Positions 28,228 to 37,425 of a stretch of 64,000 nt of DNA are shown here, piece after piece. Every line of letters starts with the position of its first letter. The first letter of the stretch is position 1. The notes beneath the pieces were generated by a model. It made no database searches. It saw only the letters and a list, made by a program, of their open reading frames with translations, and was not told the origin of the DNA. The translations under genes were made by a program, and so were the position numbers. Origin of the DNA: Bacillota bacterium. Lineage in GTDB: Bacteria; Bacillota; UBA4882; UBA8346. The DNA lies in the NCBI GenBank assembly GCA_023426245.1, contig JAFABB010000046.1:1-64000 (forward strand). Direction: 5' to 3'.

Positions 28228-28253
28228 TGCTAATTGTCCCTAATAAAAGATTT

Positions 28254-28308
28254 GATTTGGCGGTTATGAGTTGGATTGGTATAGAAATTAAAACCGCCAA
28301 ATCTTTTT
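28254..28308 (+). terminator. Strong terminator of uppP
   Basis: GATTTGGCGGTT (28254-28265) pairs perfectly with AACCGCCAAATC (28292-28303), then TTTTT. Confidence 0.92.
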
Positions 28309-28329
28309 CGAACAGTTTCAAATCCGCAA

Positions 28330-28488
28330 TCAATCTTTTTTAGATTTCTTGCCCGGTTTCAGGAGCGCTTCCCGTTTAGCTGCGGCTTTGGCGGCAACTA
28401 TCTTGTCGGCGTGATATGCACCATAAAAAAATAATCCAAAAATGACAGCGACGGAAATAACAGTACCCCAAGTCAACGCTGCGCTCAT
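28330..28488 (-). CDS. Small single-span membrane protein
   Basis: A 52-residue protein: one transmembrane segment (about residues 5-26) followed by an alanine- and lysine-rich cytoplasmic tail ending KPGKKSKKD. GGGGG sits about 10 bases before the ATG at 28488; the longer frame to 28635 would run through a terminator hairpin and is unlikely. The family is unknown. A leader with its own promoter, a folded segment and a terminator lies immediately upstream, so expression may be attenuated. Confidence 0.65.
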   Translation of the reverse strand: MSAALTWGTVISVAVIFGLFFYGAYHADKIVAAKAAAKREALLKPGKKSKKD

Positions 28489-28532
28489 CTTGCCAACCCC
28501 CTTTTTAAGATAATTGTTTATAAAAATAAAAA

Positions 28533-28563
28533 GGTGGGAAGCTCTATATAAGAGCTTCCCACC
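28533..28563 (-). terminator. Strong hairpin terminator between the SpoIID gene and the small membrane protein
   Basis: GGTGGGAAGCTC (28533-28544) pairs perfectly with GAGCTTCCCACC (28552-28563). On the minus strand it is followed by TTTTTATTTTT. It ends the SpoIID transcript or acts as an attenuator for the 28330-28488 gene. Confidence 0.92.
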
Positions 28564-28640
28564 CCGGAAGCCGGTTTCTCTTGAAAGCGAAGGTACTTCA
28601 ATAATTCGAAGATATTCGCCCAACCGGTGAAACAACTATT
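28564..28640 (-). promoter_or_regulatory. Structured leader, candidate cis-regulatory RNA
   Basis: On the minus strand nested helices form: CCGGTT (28627-28622) with AACCGG (28576-28571), inside it GCGAA with TTCGC (28619-28615, 28591-28587), and inside that CTTC with GAAG. It runs directly into the terminator at 28563. It does not match any riboswitch class I know. Confidence 0.45.
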
Positions 28641-28653
28641 TATCTATATCAAA

Positions 28654-28682
28654 ATCATATCACATTATTGGGAAGATTACAA
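28654..28682 (-). promoter_or_regulatory. Promoter for the structured leader
   Basis: On the minus strand, TTGTAA (28682-28677), a 17-base spacer and TATGAT (28659-28654) lie just upstream of the folded leader. Confidence 0.6.
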
Positions 28683-28715
28683 TTCTAGTTGTTGGTATTT
28701 TTGGATTGGTTAGGA

Positions 28716-30755
28716 TTAGTAACGGGTCGTTAATCTAGTCCCGGGGTAATAGTGACTTAATATTTCTGGGCATTGATAGCCGTCAGCCCCCATACCGGCA
28801 GCGCCGCATTGGTCCATTCCGACGCCATGCCCCCACCCGCCTCCATAGAAGATGAAATATTCGGGTAATCCGTCTGCTCCTATTTTGGGTTCAACGATAA
28901 AGAGATTACTACGGAGGCCGCCTAATTTTGAACGAATGGAATCTCCCCGAATTGTATAATCTCCTGTTGTGCCGATGATTGAAACCTGGGATACCGTTCC
29001 TCCGACTCCTCTTTTCGAAACCAGGAGCGATTTTATCTGGCCAATTTTATCATTCATTTTGATACGGTTTTCCATATCTTGTCTTGAAACCCATAAAATC
29101 CAACGGTACTGGCTGCGGCCGGAATATTTAGGATTTGCGCTATAAGTTTGGGGGCGACTGGTTAGCCAGTTAGCCATCTCAGCGGGTCCTCTGGGAGTGG
29201 TTTCAGATGCTGAGAATTGATCGGGAACCGCTTGAAGATAAGGCACATCAAAACCCCATATATCTTTGCTGCTTGAAGAGTATCCTCCGTTGTTTGCGGT
29301 ATAAAAGGCACTGATAGGCTTGGCGTTATAGGTTAAAATCTGGCCCCGCGTAGCATCGACTGCTGCGTTGGTGGAGGTTCTTTCAAGCAAAACTCCCCGA
29401 TATACTTGAGATGATACGGTAGCTAACAAATCAAAGCCCCTGGCCTCAAAGGTTTTTAAATTGGCGATGGCATAAGTTCTGGCTGCTACTGCCTGAGCCT
29501 CAAGAGCGGAGGAAGGCCAACCGGCTTCCATTTCGGCAGGGACAACTCCATATAAGTATTCTTCCATATTGATGCGATTGACAATGGTGATGCCTTTTTC
29601 GCGGGGCAGTAAATCAAAATTGCCTCGATAGACTCGATCTTCCCGACCAGACCAAAAAGTTCCCTGACCGTATTCGACATCAAATAAAACTGTGGTAGCA
29701 GCGGGACTGTCATATTTCAAGCAAATGGTTTTGTCGCTTGCGAATAATAGTTTATTTTGGTCATTCATGATTTGAATCCTATCCGTGTTTTGTTGAATGA
29801 ATAAGACGGATTGGGATAATCCTTGATACCGGTTATCCCCGGCTAGGATTGTAAAGTTACCGCCGGTTTTGAGGTAAAATTTGCTGACTTTTTCCGCCAA
29901 GCCGATTCGAATATCAGGTATTTTTTCACGCTCTTTAAGAATCGGAATAACTTGAGGCACTGTTGCGACTAATCGACGTTTCTGGGCTTCTTTTTCCGGC
30001 TTTGTGATTAATTCCGGATGATCGGCCAGAAGTTGTTTGAGCGTGAATGTTATATTTTGATCCCAGGGATAGATGGTTTTGGCGTTTATCAATAAGTTAT
30101 AAGCTGACGAATAGTTTTGTAATGCAATGTAAACCTGGGCTAAAGGAAAGTAAAGACTTGTTAAATTCGGTTCTTGGGAAGCTGCTTTTTTAAAGGATAT
30201 GGCCGATTTTTGATAGTCGCCGGATTTTTGATATAGTTCGCCGAGTTTATAATAAGCCATGGGATTGAACGGTTCCTTAGCTAAGGAATCGGTGAGCGTT
30301 TGAAGGGCCTGACCTTTTTCTCCTGATTCTGCAAGGGCCAGACCGCGCCAAAAGAGTTCGTCGGCGGTTAGGTCTGGATATTGGGATATTCTAAGGGCTT
30401 CACCGTATTTTCCGGCTAAATAGTTCATTTGAATTAAATTACGACGGTAATTTAAATGATAGGGTTCTTGATTGGCCAAAAATTGAAGTTGGGATATTGC
30501 AGCGTTGTACTGGCCCGTCTCTCGTAATAATTGGATTAGATCAAGTGCTAGCTTTTGATCGTTTGGATAGTTCTGAAGCAATTGGCGGAATTTATCTAAA
30601 CTTAAATTGAGGTTTTTGGAGTAATAGGTGGAAAAAGCACTATCAAAATCCATATCGGGGGTTGTGGCATGGAGGGTATTGGATACGGACGCACTCGAGA
30701 TAGTCAGTGCAAGCAGAAATACGACTAAAATTAAAAGGGATGACGGTTTACGCAT
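28716..30755 (-). CDS. SpoIID/LytB-domain protein with N-terminal TPR repeats
   Basis: A 679-residue exported protein with a signal peptide (residues 8-30). About five tetratricopeptide repeats lie between residues 35 and 250 (for example YYKLGELYQKSGDYQKSAISFKKA, split). A SpoIID/LytB domain covers about 380-679, with EEYLYGVVPAEM, AVAARTYA, YTANNGGYSSSSKDIWG and the end motif GGGWGHGVGMDQCGA. SpoIID itself is a lytic transglycosylase acting during engulfment. TPR fusions are seen in clostridia-like genomes and may bind other wall proteins. A second SpoIID-like protein lies at 37503. Confidence 0.88.
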   Translation of the reverse strand: MRKPSSLLILVVFLLALTISSASVSNTLHATTPDMDFDSAFSTYYSKNLNLSLDKFRQLLQNYPNDQKLALDLIQLLRETGQYNAAISQLQFLANQEPYHLNYRRNLIQMNYLAGKYGEALRISQYPDLTADELFWRGLALAESGEKGQALQTLTDSLAKEPFNPMAYYKLGELYQKSGDYQKSAISFKKAASQEPNLTSLYFPLAQVYIALQNYSSAYNLLINAKTIYPWDQNITFTLKQLLADHPELITKPEKEAQKRRLVATVPQVIPILKEREKIPDIRIGLAEKVSKFYLKTGGNFTILAGDNRYQGLSQSVLFIQQNTDRIQIMNDQNKLLFASDKTICLKYDSPAATTVLFDVEYGQGTFWSGREDRVYRGNFDLLPREKGITIVNRINMEEYLYGVVPAEMEAGWPSSALEAQAVAARTYAIANLKTFEARGFDLLATVSSQVYRGVLLERTSTNAAVDATRGQILTYNAKPISAFYTANNGGYSSSSKDIWGFDVPYLQAVPDQFSASETTPRGPAEMANWLTSRPQTYSANPKYSGRSQYRWILWVSRQDMENRIKMNDKIGQIKSLLVSKRGVGGTVSQVSIIGTTGDYTIRGDSIRSKLGGLRSNLFIVEPKIGADGLPEYFIFYGGGWGHGVGMDQCGAAGMGADGYQCPEILSHYYPGTRLTTRY

Positions 30756-30994
30756 GTTTTTACCCCCGGTATTTTTGCCTGTTGTTTTTTAAAAATATAT
30801 CACAACGCAAGAGATTACAATAGAGGATTTACCTTCCAGCGACATTGGTTATTATAGAAATCAAAGGATTGCCATATTTTATAATGGGACACATTTTGCC
30901 AATTGATGTACTTTGATGTATTCCGATACAATATAGTATAAACCCTAATAACTATTGAGAGCCAGGTATTTTTTTAGGAAAGAGGTAAATATGA

Positions 30995-31087
30995 ATGCAA
31001 TTTGATTTTAAAAAAACTAAAACTTATATCGTTATTGCTATGATTATTTTTTATTGTTTGAACTCCTTTATCTCATGTATATATTAG
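30995..31087 (+). CDS. Possible 30-residue hydrophobic peptide
   Basis: Begins MQFDFKKTKTY and continues as a single hydrophobic segment. GAGG lies 9 bases before the ATG, and a plausible promoter (TTGATG, 18 bases, TACAAT) is near 30902-30930. It may be a small membrane peptide or a leader; there is no homologue in memory. Confidence 0.35.
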   Translation: MQFDFKKTKTYIVIAMIIFYCLNSFISCIY

Positions 31088-31528
31088 AACTTTCAGTAAA
31101 CCTAGCAGAATGCTTTGCCGCAAAAGGCCGCGGTGACTATCATATCTCCGTAAAATGTTAAGGACTAGGTGTCAAGAGTGACGGAAAAACCGATGATTGT
31201 CAATATGCCAAGAGATCTGAAGGTTATTAGGTGGCGCTTTTTTTCCTCAAAGGGAAATATATTATGAAGCAGACGATAATTATTCCATCTTGCATGGGTG
31301 GATGCAAATGGTCGTAAAAAGAAATAAAGTATGGATTTAAAGGCCATATTACTGAACCCATCGATCTGTTGCTATTTTCAATTGATTGTAAAAGAGTAAA
31401 ATATTTTTACCTTCTCGAGATGCCAATCCCCTTATTATTAGGGTGCCGGGTTGATGGAAATCTTTGAAAGGCTGAGGTTTTAGCATTAATAAATTAAATC
31501 TAATACTCGATGTAAAGGATGGGATTTA

Positions 31529-31565
31529 AAAGCAGACCGGAAATTTTCGGTCTGCTTTCATTTTT
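31529..31565 (+). terminator. Strong terminator in the gap before the second amt
   Basis: AAAGCAGACCG (31529-31539) pairs perfectly with CGGTCTGCTTT (31548-31558), then CATTTTTT. No protein gene precedes it on this strand, so it may end a small RNA. Confidence 0.8.
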
Positions 31566-31805
31566 TGATTTTTGGGAATCAGCAACAAGGAGTATATGTA
31601 AATTTGCTGTCAGAAATTTAATTGTATAATGTATTTTAATAAAAATGGAATTGACTGGGTGTAATGTATGTGTTAGACTTGGAAGAGTTAATTCATTATG
31701 ATTAGAAGTATATCACAATAATATAACATAACGATGGCGAGGTGATGGTAGTCGATAGCTTAAGAGGTTATTCAAATAAAAAATTAAAAAAGGAGTTGAT
31801 TGTTC

Positions 31806-33317
31806 ATGCTTTCGGCTTTACCAACCAAGAGAGTTTCCAGAGTTTTGATCTTTGTAGCACTCAGTATATTGTTATTAGTTTTATCATCATTCGTTTTTGC
31901 AAATGATCCCAACGGAGCGACGACTGTGAAAACGGATCCCAATGCCCCGGTAAATTTCACCTGGACATTAATTTGTGGATTCCTGGTCGTGTTTATGATG
32001 ACTGGTTTTGCAATGGTTGAGACCGGATTTACCCGGGCAATCCATGCAAATAATACCATGTTAATGAACATCATGATTTGGGCATTTGCAACCATGGGGT
32101 ATTTTTTCGTCGGTTTTGGTTTGATGTTTGGCGGTGTTGGCGGGGCTTATGCTGATTTATCAAAAGCTTTGACAATTACAATGGGTGGAAAAGCTTGGAA
32201 CTTAATTGGGCTTACCGGATGGGGCTTGGCAGGTAAGGCCTATGATGTTAGCATTTTTATGCTTTTCCTCTTCCAGGCCGCATTTATGGATACTACGGCA
32301 ACCATTCCCACGGGTGCTATGGCTGAACGTTTCAAATGGAGTGCTTTCATTGTATATGGCTTTTTAGTTGGAGGTATTATCTATCCGGTATTCGGAAACT
32401 GGGCTTGGGGCGGCGGCTGGCTGTCACAATTGGGACAAATTGGTCTTGGTGCTGGATATAAAGATTTTGCCGGTTCCGGAGTTGTTCACTCTGTTGGTGG
32501 TGTTATTGCTTTTGCAGGTGCGATTCTGATTGGACCCCGTATTGGGAAATTTGTAAAAGGGAAGCCAGTGGCAATGCCTGGGCATGATATGACCCTTGGA
32601 GTTATTGGTACCTGTATTCTGATTTTCGGTTGGTTTGGATTTAATGCTGGTAGTACGATGGCTGCTACGGATTTGAGAATGGCTGTTGTTGCAACGAATA
32701 CAATGATTGCCGGTGCTGCCGGAGGTATTACGGCAATGTTCTATATGATGATTACTATGGGTAAACCGGATACCAGTATGACTTGTAACGGTATTTTAGC
32801 CGGATTGGTTGCTATTACTGCTCCTTGTGCGTATGTTTCCGGTATCTCCGCAGTCATTATTGGTGGTATTGCAGGTATCTTGGTCTGCTTATCGGTTTGG
32901 TTTATTGAGAATGTGCTTAAAGTGGACGATCCGGTAGGAGCTTGCTCGGTACATGGCTGTAATGGTATGTGGGGTGTAATATCCGTAGGCTTGTTTGCTG
33001 ATGGAACTTATGGTGGAATCAAAGGATTGTTCTTCGGTGGCGGCTTTGGGCAACTTGGAGCGCAGTTAGTTGCCATTTTAGCGTTATGGATATTTATTTT
33101 CCCGCTTGCATTCGGTATCTTCAAATTGATCGATATTATTTGGGGATTAAGGGTTTCCGCAAAGGACGAGTTAGTGGGCCTGGATATGCCGGTTCATGGT
33201 GCTTTTTGCTATCCGGAATTTGCGCTTAGTTCGTTAGGTGTTCCGCAAACTTTCCCGGATGATGATATCGACAGTAAATCCGCAACAGTTTCCAAATCGA
33301 TTTCGAAAGGGGTTTGA
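31806..33317 (+). CDS. amt: Ammonium transporter Amt with cleavable signal peptide
   Basis: A 503-residue Amt-family channel. It differs from the first Amt by an N-terminal signal peptide (hydrophobic residues 15-33, then FANDP), a feature known from Escherichia coli AmtB. Landmarks are FAMVETGFTRAIHANN, GNWAWGGGWL, SGVVHSVGGVIAFAGA, FGWFGFNAGSTMAA and ACSVHGCNGMWGV. AGGAG 10 bases before the ATG sets the start. The downstream PII gene follows after 3 bases. Confidence 0.94.
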   Translation: MLSALPTKRVSRVLIFVALSILLLVLSSFVFANDPNGATTVKTDPNAPVNFTWTLICGFLVVFMMTGFAMVETGFTRAIHANNTMLMNIMIWAFATMGYFFVGFGLMFGGVGGAYADLSKALTITMGGKAWNLIGLTGWGLAGKAYDVSIFMLFLFQAAFMDTTATIPTGAMAERFKWSAFIVYGFLVGGIIYPVFGNWAWGGGWLSQLGQIGLGAGYKDFAGSGVVHSVGGVIAFAGAILIGPRIGKFVKGKPVAMPGHDMTLGVIGTCILIFGWFGFNAGSTMAATDLRMAVVATNTMIAGAAGGITAMFYMMITMGKPDTSMTCNGILAGLVAITAPCAYVSGISAVIIGGIAGILVCLSVWFIENVLKVDDPVGACSVHGCNGMWGVISVGLFADGTYGGIKGLFFGGGFGQLGAQLVAILALWIFIFPLAFGIFKLIDIIWGLRVSAKDELVGLDMPVHGAFCYPEFALSSLGVPQTFPDDDIDSKSATVSKSISKGV

Positions 33318-33320
33318 CCA

Positions 33321-33659
33321 ATGATCAAAATAGAAGCGATTTTTCGTCCACAACGGTTTGAAGCGGTAAAAGATGCCCTGGCTAGAGTCGATATTAAGGG
33401 AATGACCGTTTCCGAGGTCAGAGGCTGCGGCAAACAAAAAGGGGCTGTTGAACATTATCGTGGTTCAGAATATGAAATTATATTACACCCAAAAGTTAAA
33501 GTTGAAATTGTTACAGCAAAAGAAAATTTAGATAAAGTAGTTGATGCTATTTGTCACGCTGCAAGAACAGGCGAAACCGGTGATGGTAAAATTTTCATCT
33601 ATGAAATTGCCGAAGCGGTTCAGGTAAGAACGGGTCACCGCGGCGAAGGCGTCATTTAA
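33321..33659 (+). CDS. glnK: PII nitrogen regulatory protein, second copy
   Basis: A 112-residue PII protein with Tyr51 in YRGSEYEII and the B-loop RTGETGDGKIF. It shares the overall PII pattern with the copy at 25184 but differs through the T-loop (HPKVKVEIV against SKIKLEVVV), which suggests that each PII serves its own Amt. It is cotranscribed with amt and followed by a terminator. Confidence 0.93.
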   Translation: MIKIEAIFRPQRFEAVKDALARVDIKGMTVSEVRGCGKQKGAVEHYRGSEYEIILHPKVKVEIVTAKENLDKVVDAICHAARTGETGDGKIFIYEIAEAVQVRTGHRGEGVI

Positions 33660-33675
33660 GGGTTTGTATTTCAGG

Positions 33676-33704
33676 CGCCTTTTTTCAGACTTCGAAAAAA
33701 GGCG
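33676..33704 (+). terminator. Terminator of amt-glnK (second pair)
   Basis: CGCCTTTTTT (33676-33685) pairs with AAAAAAGGCG (33695-33704), then TTTGCT. Confidence 0.75.
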
Positions 33705-33856
33705 TTTGCTCTGTGTATCAGTGCGGAAGTTGTCTGAAAAGTAATCGATACTCAATAAAATATGTCATATAAGTATTTCTTTGTATAATGTGCCGTACGC
33801 TCATTGCTTTTCAGAGAGCCATTTTGGGCGGACAAATTGAAAGGAGGAAATAGCGG

Positions 33857-34849
33857 GTGGAAGATTCGGGAAAAAAACTGGACTATTTCAAGTTGAATGT
33901 TGCGGAATTGTCCAAGATTTTAAAAAACGTCAGTAAAATATATCAACAGCCGGGCTCGGAAAACCGACTGAAAGAATATAAAGAATATATCCGGGTACAC
34001 GGCTTAGAAAACATCGAAAATATCCGGCCGGTATTTCCAAGAATCAATCGAGAGGCGGCTCGTATTGTAGTTTTTGAAGTGGTTTGTCATTTGAGTTTGG
34101 AACACCCCACTTGGGGTTGTGAACATCTCAGTGAGGCTCTTAAAGAAAAGAACATCAATATGAGCGCATCAGCAATTTATAATATTTTAGTCAAACATCA
34201 AATGGGGACTAAAAAAGAGCGCTTGACTAAAATTATTGAAATGTATTCTGAGCATTTGGAGGATCTTTCATCCGAACAAAAGGAGGCGCTGAAAAAATAT
34301 GATCCCTGGTTTCAGGAACGTCAAATCCGGGGAAAACAACCGGGCGACTTATTGGCGCAAGATACAATTTTTATTGGATTTTATCAAAATATAGAAGAAA
34401 TATACTTACAGGTTGTTGTAGATTCCTATAGTAGCTATGCTTTTGGATTTCTCCATATTGATAAAAATGCCGATTATGCGGTAGCCATTATCCATAATGA
34501 GGTATTGCCTTTTTTTCAAGAAAGGGGATTAAAGATTAATGGAATACTAACAGATAATGGACGTGAATATTGCGGCAAGGAAGGCCATCATTATGAGCTG
34601 TATTTACGGTTGAATGATCTTAAGCATGTTAGAACGACGACCAAACAATGCAGCAATATTTTTATCAAGCAATTTAAAAAAATTGTCATGGATGAATTTG
34701 TCAAACCTGTTGCGGGTGCCAAGAGGGTGGAGGATATTGAAATTCTTCAAAAGAAATTTGAAAAATGGCTTCTTTTCTATAATTCGGAGCGTCCTTATCA
34801 TGATTTTCCCAACAATGGAGAGCCACCAGCAAAATTAATACGGAAATAA
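33857..34849 (+). CDS. IS481-like integrase-core protein with an altered DDE triad
   Basis: A 330-residue protein. An N-terminal helix-turn-helix region (PTWGCEHLSEALKEKNINMSASAIYNIL, split) precedes an rve-type core with Asp169 (LAQDT) and Asp233 (LTDNGREYCG), then FYNSERPYHDFPN. IS481-type transposases have SNGFVERF where the catalytic Glu lies; here it reads SNIFIKQF, so the Glu position is Lys271. No terminal inverted repeats flank it. GGAGG precedes the GTG start. It is a full-length frame, possibly domesticated as a DNA-binding protein, or a recently inactivated transposase. Confidence 0.8.
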   Translation: MEDSGKKLDYFKLNVAELSKILKNVSKIYQQPGSENRLKEYKEYIRVHGLENIENIRPVFPRINREAARIVVFEVVCHLSLEHPTWGCEHLSEALKEKNINMSASAIYNILVKHQMGTKKERLTKIIEMYSEHLEDLSSEQKEALKKYDPWFQERQIRGKQPGDLLAQDTIFIGFYQNIEEIYLQVVVDSYSSYAFGFLHIDKNADYAVAIIHNEVLPFFQERGLKINGILTDNGREYCGKEGHHYELYLRLNDLKHVRTTTKQCSNIFIKQFKKIVMDEFVKPVAGAKRVEDIEILQKKFEKWLLFYNSERPYHDFPNNGEPPAKLIRK

Positions 34850-34927
34850 AATATAACTCAACTACCGCCGGCTGAACCCGTCGAGCATGTTGAGAGGATT
34901 ATTCTTTATAAAATTGGATGAAACGTG

Positions 34928-34957
34928 AAAAAAGATATACAACCTATATCTTTTTTT
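34928..34957 (+). terminator. Terminator upstream of spoVB
   Basis: AAAAAAGATATA (34928-34939) pairs with TATATCTTTTTT (34945-34956). Confidence 0.85.
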
Positions 34958-35069
34958 AAGTATTGGCATAGAGATTCCATAAACATCAAGGGAATAATCA
35001 GTCTGAATTCAAGAAACACCGCATATCAATATTCGGTGGGTTATTGATTCGGAAAGGGATCTCAAGTGG

Positions 35070-36635
35070 ATGGAAAATAAGGATTCAATTTTGAAAGGGA
35101 CGGCGTTGCTCACTGGGGCAGGTATTATTGTGAAATTGTTAGGGGCTGCTTACAGGATCCCGTTGTCCCGTTTAATTGGTTCTGAAGGGATAGGCTTATA
35201 TCAAATGGCTTATCCGATTTATTTGATTTTCCTTTCTCTTTCGACTGCCGGATTGCCCATAGCGATTTCGAAAATTATTGCTGAACAATCGGCAAAAGGG
35301 AAACAGGAAGGAATTGGTAGGACTTTCACAGCGGCTTTAATTTTATTAATTATAATGGGTTTATGTGGAAGTATGATTATGTTTTCGGTCGCACCTTGGT
35401 TTGCTGAAAGGGTGGTGGCTGATTCTCGGGCGGTTTATGCAATGCGGGCATTAGCACCGGCAATTTTTTTGATGAGTTTGATTGCGGCTTACCGCGGTTT
35501 TTTTCAAGGCCAGCAGATCATGGCACCCAGTGCCATTTCACAAATTATCGAACAATTTGTAAGGGTAGCCGTGGCGTTGATTTTAGTTTGTCTTTTATTA
35601 AAGAGCGGAATTGAATATGCAGCCGCTGGGGCTGCGTTTGGCGCTTCAGCAGGGGGCGGGGCGGGTTTGTTTTTTCTAATGTTCAAGCAATGGCGATTAA
35701 GAAGAGCGGTGTTTTTTCATCTCCGGGAAAAGAATCGGGAAAGTCTATTTGGAATCATGAAAAGGTTGATACGATTTGCTTTACCCATATCGGTGGCAGT
35801 CATTTTGATGCCTCTTTTACAGACTATCGATTCGTTGATTGTTCCAGCTAAACTACAAAGTATTGGTTATACGGTGGGCCAGGCCACATCGATGCTGGGA
35901 ATATTGGGTAATGCTTGGGCTGTTATGTATCTTCCGATGGTTGTAACATCGGCAATCGCGGCGAATTTAGTACCGGCAGTAGCTGCGAGTAATATAAAAG
36001 CAGCGGGAGGGGACCAGGCTTTAAAGATCGAGGCCGGTCTGCGGTTGGCTTACCTGTATTTAATTCCGGTTGCGATATTCTTGTTTTTATTTGGGAAAGC
36101 AGTTTACCAGATTATATATAATACATCGGGAATCGAAATTTTATCATGGCTGGCTCCAGCGGTTTTCTTTTTGGGGCTTGAGCAGGTTTCGGCAGGAATA
36201 TTGCAAGGTTTAGGCAAACCTAAAATTCCCTTGTTCAATTTTGGTGCAGGAGCTTTTTTGAAAATCATAGTGACTTTAGTGACAACGAGTCTGCCAGGTC
36301 TTAATTTAGCCGGAGCTGCTTTAGGAACGGTATGTGGTTCGGGGTTTACGGCATTTTTAAATTTAATGATTGTGCGAAAATTGACCTGCGTTCGATTTAT
36401 TGGTCTGCCGGCAGCGGTCTTCGGTGGAATATGCTTGTTATTTGGCGGTTTTTTGGCACAGCATTATTTACAACTCCATTATATTTTAGAGTTTATGGAA
36501 ATAGGTTTTGGGGGCATTTTATTATACATTGGCGTCTTGCGGATTACGGGAGGAATTAATTCCCAGGATCTCGAAATGATAAAAAAATATTTTGCAAAAA
36601 GGAGTAGCAAGCATGGTTATCGAGGCATTACCTAA
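35070..36635 (+). CDS. spoVB: SpoVB/YabM-type MOP flippase
   Basis: A 521-residue membrane protein of the polysaccharide-exporter superfamily with about 14 helices. SpoVB-type blocks are ILKGTALLTGAGIIVKLLGAAYRIPLSRLIGSEGIGLYQMAYP (split) and GFFQGQQIMAPSAISQIIEQFVRV. SpoVB is needed for spore cortex and is thought to flip lipid-linked precursors. It heads a cluster equivalent to yabM-yabN-yabP-yabQ of Bacillus subtilis, and its last 23 bases overlap mazG. Confidence 0.92.
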   Translation: MENKDSILKGTALLTGAGIIVKLLGAAYRIPLSRLIGSEGIGLYQMAYPIYLIFLSLSTAGLPIAISKIIAEQSAKGKQEGIGRTFTAALILLIIMGLCGSMIMFSVAPWFAERVVADSRAVYAMRALAPAIFLMSLIAAYRGFFQGQQIMAPSAISQIIEQFVRVAVALILVCLLLKSGIEYAAAGAAFGASAGGGAGLFFLMFKQWRLRRAVFFHLREKNRESLFGIMKRLIRFALPISVAVILMPLLQTIDSLIVPAKLQSIGYTVGQATSMLGILGNAWAVMYLPMVVTSAIAANLVPAVAASNIKAAGGDQALKIEAGLRLAYLYLIPVAIFLFLFGKAVYQIIYNTSGIEILSWLAPAVFFLGLEQVSAGILQGLGKPKIPLFNFGAGAFLKIIVTLVTTSLPGLNLAGAALGTVCGSGFTAFLNLMIVRKLTCVRFIGLPAAVFGGICLLFGGFLAQHYLQLHYILEFMEIGFGGILLYIGVLRITGGINSQDLEMIKKYFAKRSSKHGYRGIT

Positions 36636-37425
36636 AGCAGGTAAAGATTTGAAGCAATTGGTTGCAATCATGGCAGTTTTGCGGCAAAAATGTCCCTGGG
36701 ACAAGGAACAAAGTTATCAATCTTTAAAATCATACGTGATTGAAGAAACATATGAAGTATTGGAAGCGATTGATTCCGGTAAAATGGACAAGCTGCAGGA
36801 GGAATTGGGTGACCTTTTACTTCAGGTTGTTTTCCTGGCGCAGTTGGCGACGGAGCAAAAGCAGTTTTCTATGGATGAAGTTGTTGAAGGTATATGTGAA
36901 AAACTAATTCGCCGACATCCCCATGTCTTTGGAACAGCTAAGGTGAATGGGTCAGATGACGTACTTAATAATTGGGAGAAGATCAAACAAACCGAAAAAC
37001 CGGGTGAACGCCCATCGGCCATTGATGGGGTTCCCCATGATCTTCCTGCGTTAATGTATGCGGAAAAATTACAACATAAAGCGGCTAAAGTCGGTTTTGA
37101 CTGGGGTGATTTGGAAGGCCCATTAAGTAAGACAAAAGAGGAATTTGCGGAGTTTGAGGAAGTTTTGCGTAGTCAAGCTATCGTTCAGAGCCGGGATTCG
37201 ATGAAGGACGAACTTTCTGATGAATTTGGCGATATTATATTTTCATTGGTGAATGTGGGGCGTTTTTTGCATATCAACCCGGAGATAGCACTACGGGGTA
37301 CAATAGGGAAGTTTACCAAACGGTTTCATTATATGGAGAAAGAGGCTGCAAAAGTCGGCAAGGATTTAAAAGAAATGACTTTGGATGAAATGGAACTTCT
37401 TTGGCAACAGGCAAAATCTTTATAG
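36613..37425 (+). CDS. mazG: Nucleoside triphosphate pyrophosphohydrolase
   Basis: A 270-residue protein with two MazG domains. The first carries CPWDKEQ, EETYEVLEAI and EELGDLLLQVVF, and the second has KEEFAEFEEVL and DEFGDIIFSLVN; the acidic clusters bind Mg2+. MazG hydrolyses NTPs and dNTPs to monophosphates and may clean damaged nucleotides. AAGGAG before the ATG at 36613 sets the start, giving coupling with spoVB as in the yabM-yabN order of bacilli. Confidence 0.95.
   Translation: MVIEALPKAGKDLKQLVAIMAVLRQKCPWDKEQSYQSLKSYVIEETYEVLEAIDSGKMDKLQEELGDLLLQVVFLAQLATEQKQFSMDEVVEGICEKLIRRHPHVFGTAKVNGSDDVLNNWEKIKQTEKPGERPSAIDGVPHDLPALMYAEKLQHKAAKVGFDWGDLEGPLSKTKEEFAEFEEVLRSQAIVQSRDSMKDELSDEFGDIIFSLVNVGRFLHINPEIALRGTIGKFTKRFHYMEKEAAKVGKDLKEMTLDEMELLWQQAKSL

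Larger units (their letters stand above)
30756..31805. other. One-kilobase gap with no firm gene
   Basis: The gap holds one small frame (30995-31087), a terminator (31529-31558) and short hairpins such as GTCA-AGAG-TGAC and CGG-AAAAA-CCG near 31170-31195. CCTAG and CTAGG bracket 31099-31168. A small RNA ending at the terminator is possible. No coding potential longer than 60 codons is convincing. Confidence 0.4.
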
